Origin: Parasphingopyxis sp.
GTDB lineage: Bacteria > Pseudomonadota > Alphaproteobacteria > Sphingomonadales > Sphingomonadaceae
Reading direction: 5' to 3'
Assembly (NCBI RefSeq): GCF_028279465.1
Contig: NZ_JANQNS010000018.1
Span: 1-64,000 of the forward strand
DNA length: 64,000 bases
The notes beneath the pieces were generated by a model. The model was given only the letters and a program-made list of their open reading frames with translations, was not told the DNA's origin and made no database searches. Shown in pieces: positions 26,530-35,659 of the stretch; within the stretch, counting starts at the first letter, position 1; each line of letters starts with the position of its first letter. A program made the translations under genes and the position numbers.

Positions 26530-27138
26530 ATGCCCAAGACCAGGCTACGTGGTGAACCGCCTAAAAAACGCCAGCGCATGCTGCGCGAGGATCGCTACGC
26601 ACAGCTCATAGAGGTTGCCAGCCGGATCGTTGTTGAAGACGGGATTGGGGCACTGACGATGGAAGGACTTGCAACCAAAGCCAAAATTTCCAAGCCGGTC
26701 GTGTATAGCCATTTCGTCGATCGCAACGACTTACTAGGCCAGCTCATTCAGGCTTATTGGCGCGAACACGACGCCTATGTGCCGAGCGAGCCCGAACCAG
26801 GAGAGAATATCGCGGACTTCACCCGACGATCGACCGACGCCCATTTCGAGTTCGTCACCAGTCGCAGTCATCCGATCCGGCAACTGATCCGCCGTTCGTT
26901 CGACGATCCGGCAATCGCCCATATCGTCGCACAGCGCGAAAACGAGGTGGTCGCACAGTTGGCCACCTTCGCCGTTGAGCATGGTGGGCTGAACGAAACC
27001 GAGGCCCAGGCGGCGGCAACGGTATCGCTTGGAGCACTACGGGCGGCATCGGTCGCCGCCGCCGCGGACCCGGCCCGTACCGAGACACTCAAAGCCGCTT
27101 ACATTGCAGTGAGCGACCGGCTGCTAAGGCTCAACTGA
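26530..27138 (+). CDS. TetR/AcrR family transcriptional regulator (first of two sisters)
   Basis: A 202-residue regulator. The helix-turn-helix reads LATKAKISKPVVYSHFVDRN and is followed by a helical ligand domain. The start ATG 26530 gives a basic N-terminal tail (MPKTRLRGEPPKKRQRM). The TetR at 30779 has nearly the same recognition helix (SISKPVVYSHFGNR), so the two may read the same DNA. Nine operators of one type lie around them. It is probably co-transcribed with the hydrolase-like gene before it and therefore under operator A. Which of the two sisters controls the cluster cannot be told. Confidence 0.9.
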   Translation: MPKTRLRGEPPKKRQRMLREDRYAQLIEVASRIVVEDGIGALTMEGLATKAKISKPVVYSHFVDRNDLLGQLIQAYWREHDAYVPSEPEPGENIADFTRRSTDAHFEFVTSRSHPIRQLIRRSFDDPAIAHIVAQRENEVVAQLATFAVEHGGLNETEAQAAATVSLGALRAASVAAAADPARTETLKAAYIAVSDRLLRLN

Positions 27139-27250
27139 CTTTAGCATGGTCTCGTACCACTCGAGGGCCCGGGCACCTGACCAAGCACAGGGGCAATCAG
27201 GAAGATAGCTCGGTCGGTTAAGCAATCGCCTGCCTCTTCAATCTTGCTCA

Positions 27251-27268
27251 ATATACGGTAACGTATAT
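27251..27268. promoter_or_regulatory. Regulon operator B
   Basis: ATATACG-GTAA-CGTATAT, both half-sites perfect. It stands 31 bases before the TauD-like remnant at 27299, at a distance similar to that in front of the intact TauD gene (operator H). Confidence 0.7.
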
Positions 27269-27298
27269 ATTGATGGCACTTGGTTTGGATTGCAGAAT

Positions 27299-27484
27299 AT
27301 GAATATTCCGAAACGGCCGGTCAGCGATGAAGCGGCGTGGCATGTTCGCGATCTGGAAGAGTACCGCTACTGGATGGTGGAGGTCGGTCCAGCCGTCGCT
27401 GAAACTGGCGTACAGCGGTTGGCAGACGATGATAGCGATATCTAGGACGGCCCAAGCGTGGGGTTCGATTTTGGTGCGCTTAAC
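27299..27484 (+). pseudogene. 5' remnant of a TauD/TfdA-type dioxygenase gene
   Basis: An ATG frame of 48 codons reads PKRPVSDEAAWHVRDLEEYR and on to a TAG at 27443. It resembles the N-terminus of the intact dioxygenase at 42163 (PKSPITDKSAWTVYDLQENN): the shared pattern is P-x2-D-x2-AW-x-V-x-DL-x-E. After the TAG the same frame continues with DGPSVGFDFGALN, which still looks family-like, and then meets the end of the convergent TonB receptor gene. No iron-binding residues are left. It is an inactivated, 3'-truncated paralogue that has kept its operator. Confidence 0.65.
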
Positions 27485-27519
27485 GTCGCGCGGCAAGGCC
27501 AGACCGCGCGACGTGCCGG

Positions 27520-29754
27520 TTAATAGTCGAAGCGGATTTCGAGCCCGAAGGTACGCGGCCGGTTCAGGAAGAAGGTGCTGACCCCGCCCAGTTGCAGGTC
27601 TTCGGTGATATAGATCTGGTTGAACACGTTGCGGACGAACGCTGTGGCGCGCCAGTTGTCGCCGCGAAGGCCGGCCGTCAGATCAAGTATCTCAAAATCA
27701 TCAAACTCTTGCGTATTGCCGGGATTTTCGAACCCTCCCCCATCGGCGGAGAAGTTCGCGTTCAAGAAAAGCCGTGGGCCGTTATCGCTAAGTGGCACCG
27801 AATAGTTGGCGCTGACGGTGAAAGAATAGTCGCGCGTCCGCGGCAACCGGTTTCCGGCCTGCGGACCATCCTGCATCTTGCCATAGGTGAAGGCATAGCC
27901 GACGTTGAAACCAAGGCGACCGTTGCCGACATTCCAGGCCGTCCTGATCGCCGCTTCACCACCCACTGTCCAGGCATCGCCGACATTGGTGATTGAGACA
28001 GTCGGCGTGCCGGTGTCGGGATCAAGGATCGTGGACTGGGCCTGGAAATTGCTGTGATCTGTATAGAAGGCCGCGATCTCATAGCGGATACGCCGATCAA
28101 GAAACTCTCCTTTAGCGCCGACTTCATAGGCCCGCAAAGTCTCAGCGCCGAATACACCCGCTTCCGACGGCGAGCGCTGATCGAAGCCGCCCGGTCTGAA
28201 ACCGGTCGCGAACCGCCCGTAGAAAAGGTGGCCGGCATGAGTGTTGTAGGACAGCGTCACCACCGGACTGATCTCGTCGTCGATAACGGTTCCCCGTGGA
28301 CGATCTACGAGCACATTTTCGAAGAAGAACGGAATCCGTGTGATGTCGACCCGCAATATAGACCCATCGGTCTCGTTGCGTGTCCACCGCGCTTCGCCCG
28401 TCAGGTTCAAATTAGGCGTGATATCCCAGCCGAGCGAACCGAAAGCCGAGTAGGATTCCGCCTCGAAGCGCGACCGGCGGATCGAGTTACGCAAAAAACT
28501 GTCGGCCGGGTTGTTAAGCACGATCTCATCCTGAAAAACGTCCGACGAGATCTGGTAATCGGCACCTATCAGCCATTGGATCGGCCCATCATCTGCCGAA
28601 GAGAGGATCAACTCGGCACCGGACTTCGAATAATCGGTGGCACGCGAAAAGGTCGACGTGGTGAGGCCAAAGGGCAGGAAGCTGCTCGGAAAGGCCGCGT
28701 CGGCATCGGTCAAAGAGAAGAAATCGCGCGCAAGATGCAGGCCGACCAGACTAAGCGTCGCGAAATCAAAATCATATTCGCCCTCGAGAATTACAGTCGT
28801 CTGCTCGACATGCGTCCCCTGTCCGATATCGTCGATATTGCGTTTGCCGTCGAACCGGCTGGTATCGCCGCGCGCTGGCACGAAAGAGGTAAAATCATAG
28901 GATGGCGTATCCTGATCGAGATGCTCGATCGTGGCAACGAACTGGAACCGGTCGCTCGGCTCCATTAAGATCGAACCGCGGATTCCCAGATATTCCGCCT
29001 GATCCACGGCGCGGCCGTCCAGAGGGCTGCCGGGATCGTCGACGCGATACAGGCCGCCTTGCACGTCCTCGTAGAAACCGCCAACACGGATCGCCATGCT
29101 GTCTTCGACCAGCGGTACGTTGACGATGGCCTCGAAGAGCCGTGCGTCCTGTTCGACTTCATAGCGGGCACGGCCACGCATCTCGAACCGATGCCTGGGC
29201 CGCGTTGACACTATATTGACGGCGCCGCCCGCAGCATTGCGGCCGAACAGCGCGCCCTGCGGCCCGCGCAACACCTCGAAACGCTCGAAGTCGAAATAGT
29301 CGAGACGGGTCAGGCGGCGGCCGAATACGCCGCCGGCAATGAATATGCCGTTGCGATACAGCCCGGTGGCGGACGGAGATACCTCTATCCGGCCCACGCC
29401 AGCACCGCGAATGACGATGTCGTCCTGAAACTCACCCGCGCTGGTGACATAGGCAACGCCGGGTATTTGCCGCAGCACCTCGCTCAACTCGTCTGCTTGG
29501 GCAGCGAACAGATCGTCGTTGGTGACCGCAAAGGCCGATACCGGCACATCCGACAGCCGTTCTTCGCGGCGCCGTGCAGTCACGACGATATCGGGCACCT
29601 CTGCCGAAACGGCTTCTTGATTGGCACGCGTACGGGTCTCGTCCTGCGAATTGCTTTCTGCGTCCGCCTGGTCATCAGCTTGTGCGGCAACGGGACTCGT
29701 CAGAACCGTCGCTGCCAGCAACCCTGTGCCCAATAGGTATTTGAAACCTGTCAT
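27520..29754 (-). CDS. TonB-dependent receptor of the catabolic cluster
   Basis: A 744-residue outer-membrane receptor. ATG 29754 follows a strong GGGGAGGAGAGGGGGA. The signal peptide ends near VAAQA; the TonB-box-like DIVVTARRREERLSDVPVSA, the plug (VLRGPQGALFGRNAAGGAVN) and a barrel ending in FGLEIRFDY follow. It is controlled by operator C in the 70-88 bases upstream, so it belongs to the same regulon as the MFS permease and the degradation enzymes. It is the probable entry port for the cluster's substrate, which by subfamily need not be an iron chelate. Confidence 0.93.
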   Translation of the reverse strand: MTGFKYLLGTGLLAATVLTSPVAAQADDQADAESNSQDETRTRANQEAVSAEVPDIVVTARRREERLSDVPVSAFAVTNDDLFAAQADELSEVLRQIPGVAYVTSAGEFQDDIVIRGAGVGRIEVSPSATGLYRNGIFIAGGVFGRRLTRLDYFDFERFEVLRGPQGALFGRNAAGGAVNIVSTRPRHRFEMRGRARYEVEQDARLFEAIVNVPLVEDSMAIRVGGFYEDVQGGLYRVDDPGSPLDGRAVDQAEYLGIRGSILMEPSDRFQFVATIEHLDQDTPSYDFTSFVPARGDTSRFDGKRNIDDIGQGTHVEQTTVILEGEYDFDFATLSLVGLHLARDFFSLTDADAAFPSSFLPFGLTTSTFSRATDYSKSGAELILSSADDGPIQWLIGADYQISSDVFQDEIVLNNPADSFLRNSIRRSRFEAESYSAFGSLGWDITPNLNLTGEARWTRNETDGSILRVDITRIPFFFENVLVDRPRGTVIDDEISPVVTLSYNTHAGHLFYGRFATGFRPGGFDQRSPSEAGVFGAETLRAYEVGAKGEFLDRRIRYEIAAFYTDHSNFQAQSTILDPDTGTPTVSITNVGDAWTVGGEAAIRTAWNVGNGRLGFNVGYAFTYGKMQDGPQAGNRLPRTRDYSFTVSANYSVPLSDNGPRLFLNANFSADGGGFENPGNTQEFDDFEILDLTAGLRGDNWRATAFVRNVFNQIYITEDLQLGGVSTFFLNRPRTFGLEIRFDY

Positions 29755-29824
29755 TCCCCCTCTCCTCCCCTGTGCCGGACATTTCCTTTTTCAGGAATTT
29801 CTCACTGCGGCAGCAATAACCATA

Positions 29825-29842
29825 ATATACGTAGGCGTAGAT
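29825..29842. promoter_or_regulatory. Regulon operator C
   Basis: ATATACG-TAGG-CGTAGAT, with symmetry continuing outwards (ATA before, TAT after). It lies 71 bases upstream of the TonB receptor start and 43 bases after the SDR stop, so it serves the receptor. Confidence 0.7.
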
Positions 29843-29885
29843 TATCAAGCAAAAAATGCCCGCCGGTGTCAATTACCTGCTCCGG

Positions 29886-30653
29886 CTAAACCCCGGAGGC
29901 AGACAAGCCGCCGTCGATCACCAGCGTCTGACCGGTGATGAAGCTGGCTGCATCGGACGCCAGAAAGGTCACCGCACCGGCAATGTCGGCGGGCTCGCCC
30001 AAACGTCCCAGCGGGGTCGCCGCCAACATCGGCGCCGCGCGCTGGCGGTCATCCCACATCGGGCGAGCGAATTCGGTTTTCACGACCCCTGGAGCAATGG
30101 CGTTGGCGCGAATATTATGTTCGCCCAGCTCGACTGCGAGGTGCTGGACCAGCGAGATATCCGCAGCTTTGGAAAGGCCATAAGGGCCGAGGTCGCGAAA
30201 GCCGAACAGGCCTGCTAAACTGCTAATCAGGATGATGACACCGTCGCGCTGCGCCTTCATGGCCGGCACACATAGCTTGGCAAGCGTCAGGGCGCTTGCA
30301 ACATTATTGTCCATCATCTTGCGAAAGGCCTCGGCATTGAAATCGAGCAGCGAACCGAAATGGCTGTTGCTGGCAGCATTGCATATGAGGATGTCTATCG
30401 TACCGAATTCCCGCTCAACCTGCTGGACGAGCAGTTCGAGCGACGGCTCGTCACCGATATCGGCGGTCGCAGCCATCGCATGCCCGCCATCTTCGCGGAT
30501 CGACCGGGCAACCGATTCGCAGGTATCGACGTTGCGCCCGCTGATCACGGTCCGTGCCCCAGCCTCGGCCATCGACACCGCGATGGCCTGTCCTATGCCC
30601 CGGCTCGAACCAGTTACGAGTGCGGTCTTTCCGTCGAGGCAAAAAACCGCCAT
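29886..30653 (-). CDS. SDR family NAD(P)-dependent oxidoreductase
   Basis: A 255-residue short-chain dehydrogenase, start ATG 30653; the open frame extends 59 codons further but without homology. The cofactor site is ALVTGSSRGIGQAIAVSM, then NAAS (NAG variant) in ILICNAASNSHFG, catalytic serine in LISSLAGL and YGLSKAA. The C-terminus is VIDGGLSASGV. It lies on the minus strand upstream of the TonB receptor but is separated from it by operator C. No operator is visible before the SDR itself, which is divergent from the second TetR gene. Confidence 0.92.
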   Translation of the reverse strand: MAVFCLDGKTALVTGSSRGIGQAIAVSMAEAGARTVISGRNVDTCESVARSIREDGGHAMAATADIGDEPSLELLVQQVEREFGTIDILICNAASNSHFGSLLDFNAEAFRKMMDNNVASALTLAKLCVPAMKAQRDGVIILISSLAGLFGFRDLGPYGLSKAADISLVQHLAVELGEHNIRANAIAPGVVKTEFARPMWDDRQRAAPMLAATPLGRLGEPADIAGAVTFLASDAASFITGQTLVIDGGLSASGV

Positions 30654-30778
30654 CAGCGTTTTCCGAACCGTATAGCTGATCGCCCAAAGCGATATGGCGA
30701 CATCATTGGTTGACGTGCCTGTGTCGCTGAACCACAGTAAAGGATCAAAGGGGCTGAGGCGTCGAAACCTCGGATGAT

Positions 30779-31408
30779 ATGGCAGCCACGAAGCAGAACG
30801 ATATCCGGAAACGATCGCGGACTCGCCCACGCATGGCGCGCGAGAAACGTCGCGATCAGCTTATGCGCGCCGCCAACACCATACTCATACGTGAGGGCGC
30901 CAAGGGTTTGACCATGGAGCGGCTGGCCGAAGCCGCTTCGATCAGCAAGCCTGTAGTCTATAGTCATTTCGGCAATCGCAGCGAGCTTCTCGTCGCTCTT
31001 TTCGAACAATATTGGGCGACAATGGATCGGAAAATCCCACAAGAGCCTGACAACGGAGAGAGTTTCGAGGAATATACGAAACGGTCAACAGGAATGTATT
31101 TTTCGCTGGTGCTGTCCAACGACACCCCGCTTCGCGAGATGATGCACAAGATCACCGAGGATCCCCTAGTCGATGAAAAGCTACAACAGCGTGAAAAAGC
31201 AGTCGTTGATCGCTCGGCCGATCTGATAACGAAATTCTACGATATCGATCGCGAGGACGCCGAATATATCGGCTATATCTATCGAGCGTCACTGGAAGCA
31301 GCAGCGTCATATCTGATCAAACACCCCGAGAAAGAAGCATTCGTCCGATCGATGCAGATGGAGATGGCGATCTCGTTGCTGCAGGGTATTCAGAACAAGC
31401 CTTCCTAA
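30779..31408 (+). CDS. TetR/AcrR family transcriptional regulator (second of two sisters)
   Basis: A 209-residue regulator with a very basic N-terminal tail (RKRSRTRPRMAREKRRDQL) and helix-turn-helix LAEAASISKPVVYSHFGNRS. The ligand domain is helical and otherwise unassigned. The recognition segment SKPVVYSHF is identical to that of the TetR at 26530. No operator of the cluster type is seen in its own upstream region, so it is probably made constitutively. It is divergent from the SDR gene and convergent with the DUF1501 gene. Confidence 0.9.
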   Translation: MAATKQNDIRKRSRTRPRMAREKRRDQLMRAANTILIREGAKGLTMERLAEAASISKPVVYSHFGNRSELLVALFEQYWATMDRKIPQEPDNGESFEEYTKRSTGMYFSLVLSNDTPLREMMHKITEDPLVDEKLQQREKAVVDRSADLITKFYDIDREDAEYIGYIYRASLEAAASYLIKHPEKEAFVRSMQMEMAISLLQGIQNKPS

Positions 31409-31480
31409 ACAAAGCGCGGCTATCGGCCTGGTCGTTGTGGCCGATTGCCTGGCACATCACGCACGATGACGGCATGTGCT

Positions 31481-32743
31481 TTAAACTCGCACCAGATCCC
31501 GCATAGGCCTGACGTCAGCGCTGTTCGGGAAGACATGCTGATTGATATCGGCGATGGGCAACCCGATATGCTCTGCCAGCACCGCCTTGAAGATTGAGTT
31601 GGTGTTGGTGGTCGGCGCCAGATCGCGTCCTTCATACTGATTGGTGACCGAGAGGCCCGGCCAGTCCGCAAGCACACGGCCGCCTTCAATCGCACCACCG
31701 AACATCAACGCGACGCCGCCCGTCCCGTGGTCGGTGCCCGCACTGCCATTGATATGTACGGTCCGCCCAAACTCTGTTGCCGCAACGATCACGGTATCGC
31801 TCCACGCGTCACCAAGACCTTCCCGCATTCCGAGCATTGCCGATGCGAACACTTCGAGATTGGCGGAAAGACGGCCACGGAACGCACCTTGCTGGGAATG
31901 TGTGTCCCAACCGCCCATCTCGAACGTCGCGATACGCGCGCCATCCGGCGCCGCCATCAACCGACCGCCGGCATGAGCCAGACTACTGATTACCTCGGAA
32001 TTGGGTGTATTCGCGTTCATCATCATACCAGACATCGCGTCACCGCTGCCGATCGCCGTTTCCGCCATTTCTGCCGCGATGAGCCCTTCGTCGAGCGGCG
32101 CGGATAGCAGCGGATCTTCGCTGTACATACGCTCCACACGTTCGAAGAAGTCCTTGCCCGGATCGGGGTTAGTCGGCGGCGCCCAAGAAGCAACGCGCAC
32201 ATCGCCGCGCATCGCGAGCGGCGTGTTCAGACCCATGACTAGGCCGTTGCGCCGACCGTCCGGCTGTTCCATCATGCCCAGTGCCCGGTTGAGCCAGCCG
32301 GTATGGAGACCGCGTACACGGCCTGAACCGTTTTCAAGCAAGTCCTGGCCGTCAAAGTGTGACCGGTCCCGATAATCGGATGCAACGGCATGGACAGCCA
32401 TCATCGAGCCTTCGTCATACCAGGCCTTGAGCGGTTCGAGAGCTGGCTGGAGTCCGAAAAAGCCGTCAAGGTCGATCGGGCCGCCACGCTCCGCTGGGTC
32501 CGGCATGGCCAAACCGCCATCATAGAATTCATCGAGATTGGGCGGGCCGCCGCGGGCCTCCTGATAATCGGGGTCGGCATAAGGTACGATGACGCCAAGT
32601 CCGTCCATCCCGCCGCGCAGGATGACGAAGATGAAGCGCTTTTCCGTCGGTGCGGCGGCGAATGCGAAGTTCATAGGCAGGCCGGCCAGCAGAGCCGTTG
32701 CTGCCACGCCCTTGACCAGTGATCTGCGGTTGGTGTGCATCAC
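31481..32743 (-). CDS. DUF1501 family exported protein
   Basis: A 420-residue protein with a twin-arginine-like signal (NRRSLVKGVAATALLAGLPM, then AFAA). The body has the DUF1501 layout: FVILRGGMDGLGVIVPY, THSQQGAFRG, VIVAATEFGRTVHINGSAGT and DHGTGGVALMFGG. The family is related to the alkaline phosphatase/sulfatase fold, and no reaction is established. It directly follows the DUF1800 gene, with the start next to that gene's last base; the pairing of DUF1800 with DUF1501 is common in bacteria. Both are under operator D. Confidence 0.88.
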   Translation of the reverse strand: MMHTNRRSLVKGVAATALLAGLPMNFAFAAAPTEKRFIFVILRGGMDGLGVIVPYADPDYQEARGGPPNLDEFYDGGLAMPDPAERGGPIDLDGFFGLQPALEPLKAWYDEGSMMAVHAVASDYRDRSHFDGQDLLENGSGRVRGLHTGWLNRALGMMEQPDGRRNGLVMGLNTPLAMRGDVRVASWAPPTNPDPGKDFFERVERMYSEDPLLSAPLDEGLIAAEMAETAIGSGDAMSGMMMNANTPNSEVISSLAHAGGRLMAAPDGARIATFEMGGWDTHSQQGAFRGRLSANLEVFASAMLGMREGLGDAWSDTVIVAATEFGRTVHINGSAGTDHGTGGVALMFGGAIEGGRVLADWPGLSVTNQYEGRDLAPTTNTNSIFKAVLAEHIGLPIADINQHVFPNSADVRPMRDLVRV

Positions 32744-34108
32744 TTATCTCCTTTGGAACTCGGGGCTGACGAGTAGCAACGCAATGCCCTCGGCCCGGTC
32801 GGCAGCGCGAGCGATTTCGCTGAGCGAACTCACCGAGGCCAGCGGCCCGATAGTCTGTTCGGCAAGCGCGCGCGGATCGGGGGGGCTCGCCATGCGATAG
32901 GCGAATTCATGCGCCCAGCTTATTCGCCGCACCGTCGCCTCGGGTGCGATCCACGCATCGGCCGTATCTTTCCAGCCGTCCGGACCGGGCTGGCGAAAGG
33001 CCGGCTGGTTCAGCGAAGTCAACGCGTCGAAGGCGATGCTTGTATAGTCATCGCGAATCTCGTCCTCGGCCCCGGTGGCCCGGAACGCCGCGATCACGAA
33101 ATCGTTGGGCGGCCTGATTTTCACATTCTCGCGATCCCAGGCCTCGTCGAGCCCAACGACCGCCTGCGCAAGCCGCCGTAGATCACCACCCGTTTCGACG
33201 AAAACGGCCTTCAGTTGCTCGACCGCCGAACGCGGCGGATCGTCAGACACAAAATGCTGAGCGAGCTTGAACGAGACGAATTCCACCGTCGACGGATGTC
33301 GGGCGAGATCACGTAATGCCTCTTCGCCAGCTGCAGGCGAACCGATCGTTTGCTCATATGTCTTGCCGAGCAGTTCGATCTCTCCGGGCTCCTGCGCGTC
33401 GGCAAGCACCCTGAACTCTCCCGGCCGCGCGTCGGTCGGTGTGCCGACGCCCCAGCCGCTGATCAACATCGCCAGCGCGCGGACATCTCTCTGGGTATAG
33501 CCGCCCTCAACGCCGAGCGTGTGGAGTTCGAGTATCTCGCGCCCAAGATTCTCGTTCAGACCGTATGCGCCGGTTCTGGCGATTGGCGAATTCGGACCGG
33601 CGCTGACGATATTATCGAGATAGGTCAGCATGCCAACGCTCTGGCTGACCGCTAACAGCATGTCGGTGAATGAACCATAGATATGCGGCCTGATGGTCTC
33701 GTGCTCGTATCCACCGGCGATGTTGACCATCACGGCACGGGTCGCGGCGGCTGTGAAATGATTGGACCAGAAATGAACCCAACGCTCCTCGAAGGGCTTG
33801 TCGCTCTGCACCGCTGCATGGGTGCGCAGAAAGGTATCGGTGCGCCGGCGCGGGCCCGATGTTGTCATGAGCAAGTTGCGAACCGCCTCGGGATCCTGCG
33901 AGCCATCGGGCCTGTTGCGCACCTCGACATAATCTAACCAGCGCCTACCCTGGGCCGGTGTGGACGCGAGCTCGGTTGGAATATGCGGCTCGCCCGCCAC
34001 CTGTTCGAGTAACCAGCCTCTCGGGTCTCCCGAGACCGCGCGCAACTCGCCAGGCTGTGCGCCATAGCCGAACCGGTTACAGGCAATCGCCGCCAACACG
34101 AGACTCAT
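32744..34108 (-). CDS. DUF1800 family protein
   Basis: A 454-residue protein. ATG 34108 follows AAAGGAGAGG. The N-terminus has the family's IACNRFGYGAQPGELRAV, then WVHFWSNHFT, NENLGREILELHTLGVEGGY and ISGWGVG. There is no clear cleavable signal, although its partner DUF1501 is exported; some DUF1800 proteins travel with or without their own signal. Function is unknown. It is first in the DUF1800-DUF1501 pair and lies 75 bases behind operator D. Confidence 0.88.
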   Translation of the reverse strand: MSLVLAAIACNRFGYGAQPGELRAVSGDPRGWLLEQVAGEPHIPTELASTPAQGRRWLDYVEVRNRPDGSQDPEAVRNLLMTTSGPRRRTDTFLRTHAAVQSDKPFEERWVHFWSNHFTAAATRAVMVNIAGGYEHETIRPHIYGSFTDMLLAVSQSVGMLTYLDNIVSAGPNSPIARTGAYGLNENLGREILELHTLGVEGGYTQRDVRALAMLISGWGVGTPTDARPGEFRVLADAQEPGEIELLGKTYEQTIGSPAAGEEALRDLARHPSTVEFVSFKLAQHFVSDDPPRSAVEQLKAVFVETGGDLRRLAQAVVGLDEAWDRENVKIRPPNDFVIAAFRATGAEDEIRDDYTSIAFDALTSLNQPAFRQPGPDGWKDTADAWIAPEATVRRISWAHEFAYRMASPPDPRALAEQTIGPLASVSSLSEIARAADRAEGIALLLVSPEFQRR

Positions 34109-34182
34109 CGATCCTCTCCTTTCGGCTTCAGCGCGAGCGATCGGCCATTTTCATGACCCCATTTCACGATCGGCTGTCTTTG

Positions 34183-34206
34183 ATATACATATACGTATGC
34201 GTAGTG
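34183..34206. promoter_or_regulatory. Regulon operator D (double, staggered)
   Basis: Two registers offset by 6 bases overlap: ATATACA-TATA-CGTATGC (34183-34200) and ATATACG-TATG-CGTAGTG (34189-34206). Each matches the consensus imperfectly in one half. It precedes the DUF1800-DUF1501 pair. Confidence 0.6.
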
Positions 34207-34235
34207 TTGTTGGTCAAGTAAAAAAGCGGAGCCTT

Positions 34236-35540
34236 CTAGACACTGTCCTCTCCAGCCAAAACGGCGATCTCAGCGATGAGCGAAATGTCGAAATCGGGTG
34301 GGAAGAGCAGTTGGTGATCATCGAAATGGCTGATCGATTCGTCGAGAAGACGCCGCAGATATAACAGCGTCGCTTGCCGATTGTCGCCAAGGTTGAACGC
34401 CATGCTCAACGGATCAAAGGGTAACCCCGCGCCCCGTTTTGGCATTTCCCTGGCGAGCGACCATAGCGGCCCCTGCATAAGCTGCCGGGAAAGTACGAGT
34501 GCGGCCTCGCCCGCCTGCCCGCGATAGGCGAGATCGAGCAGCAAGAGCATTGCCCAGTAGCAAAGGTTTCCTTGCCAGGCGAGATTACGGACATCGGGGT
34601 CAGTCAGCGAATTGGGATGGCCGCTATAGGCGGTCGGATTAAACGGGATGCCGGACCGGACCGGATAATCGTCATCGTCCGGCGACAGGTCCCAGACCGT
34701 TTTGCGATTACCCAGCAAGCGATGGCGACCGAGAAACAGGTCACGGAAGAAGCCATAATGGTCTTCTTCACCCTCTTCGCGAATATGGGCGATGACCTCG
34801 AGCCAGTGCGCAGTATCGGTGAGCGGACTCTCACCGCTCTCATTCATCTCGATTAACAGATCGGCCACAGCAGCGTAGAGGCTGCCGACATGGTTCGGAC
34901 GCGGATCGCCGTCCAGCGCGCGGATCACGTCTGCGGTGTAGGCGGGATCCGTGCCGCTGCCGTCGTCAAACGCCCCGGGCGGCGCCTCGCAATAGAGATA
35001 TTTGGCCAGGCTATGCCGACTGAGCGGTTCGAGCATGAACGGAAACGGATATATGTCGACTTCATAGGGAAAGTCCTGGCGGCGAAGGACCGGCGAAGCG
35101 CCCAGCGCGACGAGCAGTTCGTTCACGGCCTTGAGATGCTGCATCTCCTGGATGGCGACGCCCAACAGGCTGTGGCTGTCAGGCAAACCGTAACCGAGAA
35201 TATCCTCATAACCGGGTTTGAGCGAATAGGCTGCATAGATATATTGCAGCATCAGATCATGTTCGATCTCGGCAGCCTCGTTAAGCAGCCGCACCACTTC
35301 GAGCAACGGATCGGCGAAGTCGCGGACGATACCCCGCGGAACAACACCGGAATGTTCTAACGAAGATTCGGCATCTTGTGATTCGATGACCGAGCGGGTC
35401 ACTAATGAGGAGACGGTCGCGGCGCCTGCGGCCACCGCAGTACCACCAGCGGCCAACAGCAGGAGATCTCGTCTCTTGCGGTCCGGCTCTGCAGACCCGA
35501 CCCTGGGTCGTCCCGGATTACTGCGCGTCTCGTCGGCCAT
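34236..35540 (-). CDS. Ferritin-like (VioB-type domain) exported protein
   Basis: A 434-residue protein. A twin-arginine-like signal DRKRRDLLLLAAGGTAVAAG is near residue 25. The ferritin-like four-helix domain follows with carboxylate/histidine ligands in EAAEIEHDLMLQYIYAAY and IQEMQHLKAVNELLVALGA. These resemble the domain in VioB (iminophenylpyruvate dimer synthase) and in many stand-alone proteins of unknown reaction. A di-metal oxidase role is plausible. It is alone on the minus strand behind operator E. Confidence 0.82.
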   Translation of the reverse strand: MADETRSNPGRPRVGSAEPDRKRRDLLLLAAGGTAVAAGAATVSSLVTRSVIESQDAESSLEHSGVVPRGIVRDFADPLLEVVRLLNEAAEIEHDLMLQYIYAAYSLKPGYEDILGYGLPDSHSLLGVAIQEMQHLKAVNELLVALGASPVLRRQDFPYEVDIYPFPFMLEPLSRHSLAKYLYCEAPPGAFDDGSGTDPAYTADVIRALDGDPRPNHVGSLYAAVADLLIEMNESGESPLTDTAHWLEVIAHIREEGEEDHYGFFRDLFLGRHRLLGNRKTVWDLSPDDDDYPVRSGIPFNPTAYSGHPNSLTDPDVRNLAWQGNLCYWAMLLLLDLAYRGQAGEAALVLSRQLMQGPLWSLAREMPKRGAGLPFDPLSMAFNLGDNRQATLLYLRRLLDESISHFDDHQLLFPPDFDISLIAEIAVLAGEDSV

Positions 35541-35607
35541 CAGATTCAGATCGGGTCGGTGAGTTGCATGAGAGGCCTGGAGCTATTGGCTGCGAAACAC
35601 ATCCAAT

Positions 35608-35625
35608 ACCTACGGCTACGTATAT
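35608..35625. promoter_or_regulatory. Regulon operator E
   Basis: ACCTACG-GCTA-CGTATAT; one half-site is perfect and the other differs at two positions. It lies 68 bases before the ferritin-like protein gene and just behind the end of the acyl-CoA ligase gene. Confidence 0.6.
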
Positions 35626-35659
35626 GTCAAGTTTGTGTCCGTATGAAGGTGGCTGAACC

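Noticed and set aside
28054-28968. 304-codon plus-strand frame opposite the TonB receptor
   Set aside because: Antisense shadow; the minus strand has plug and barrel motifs.
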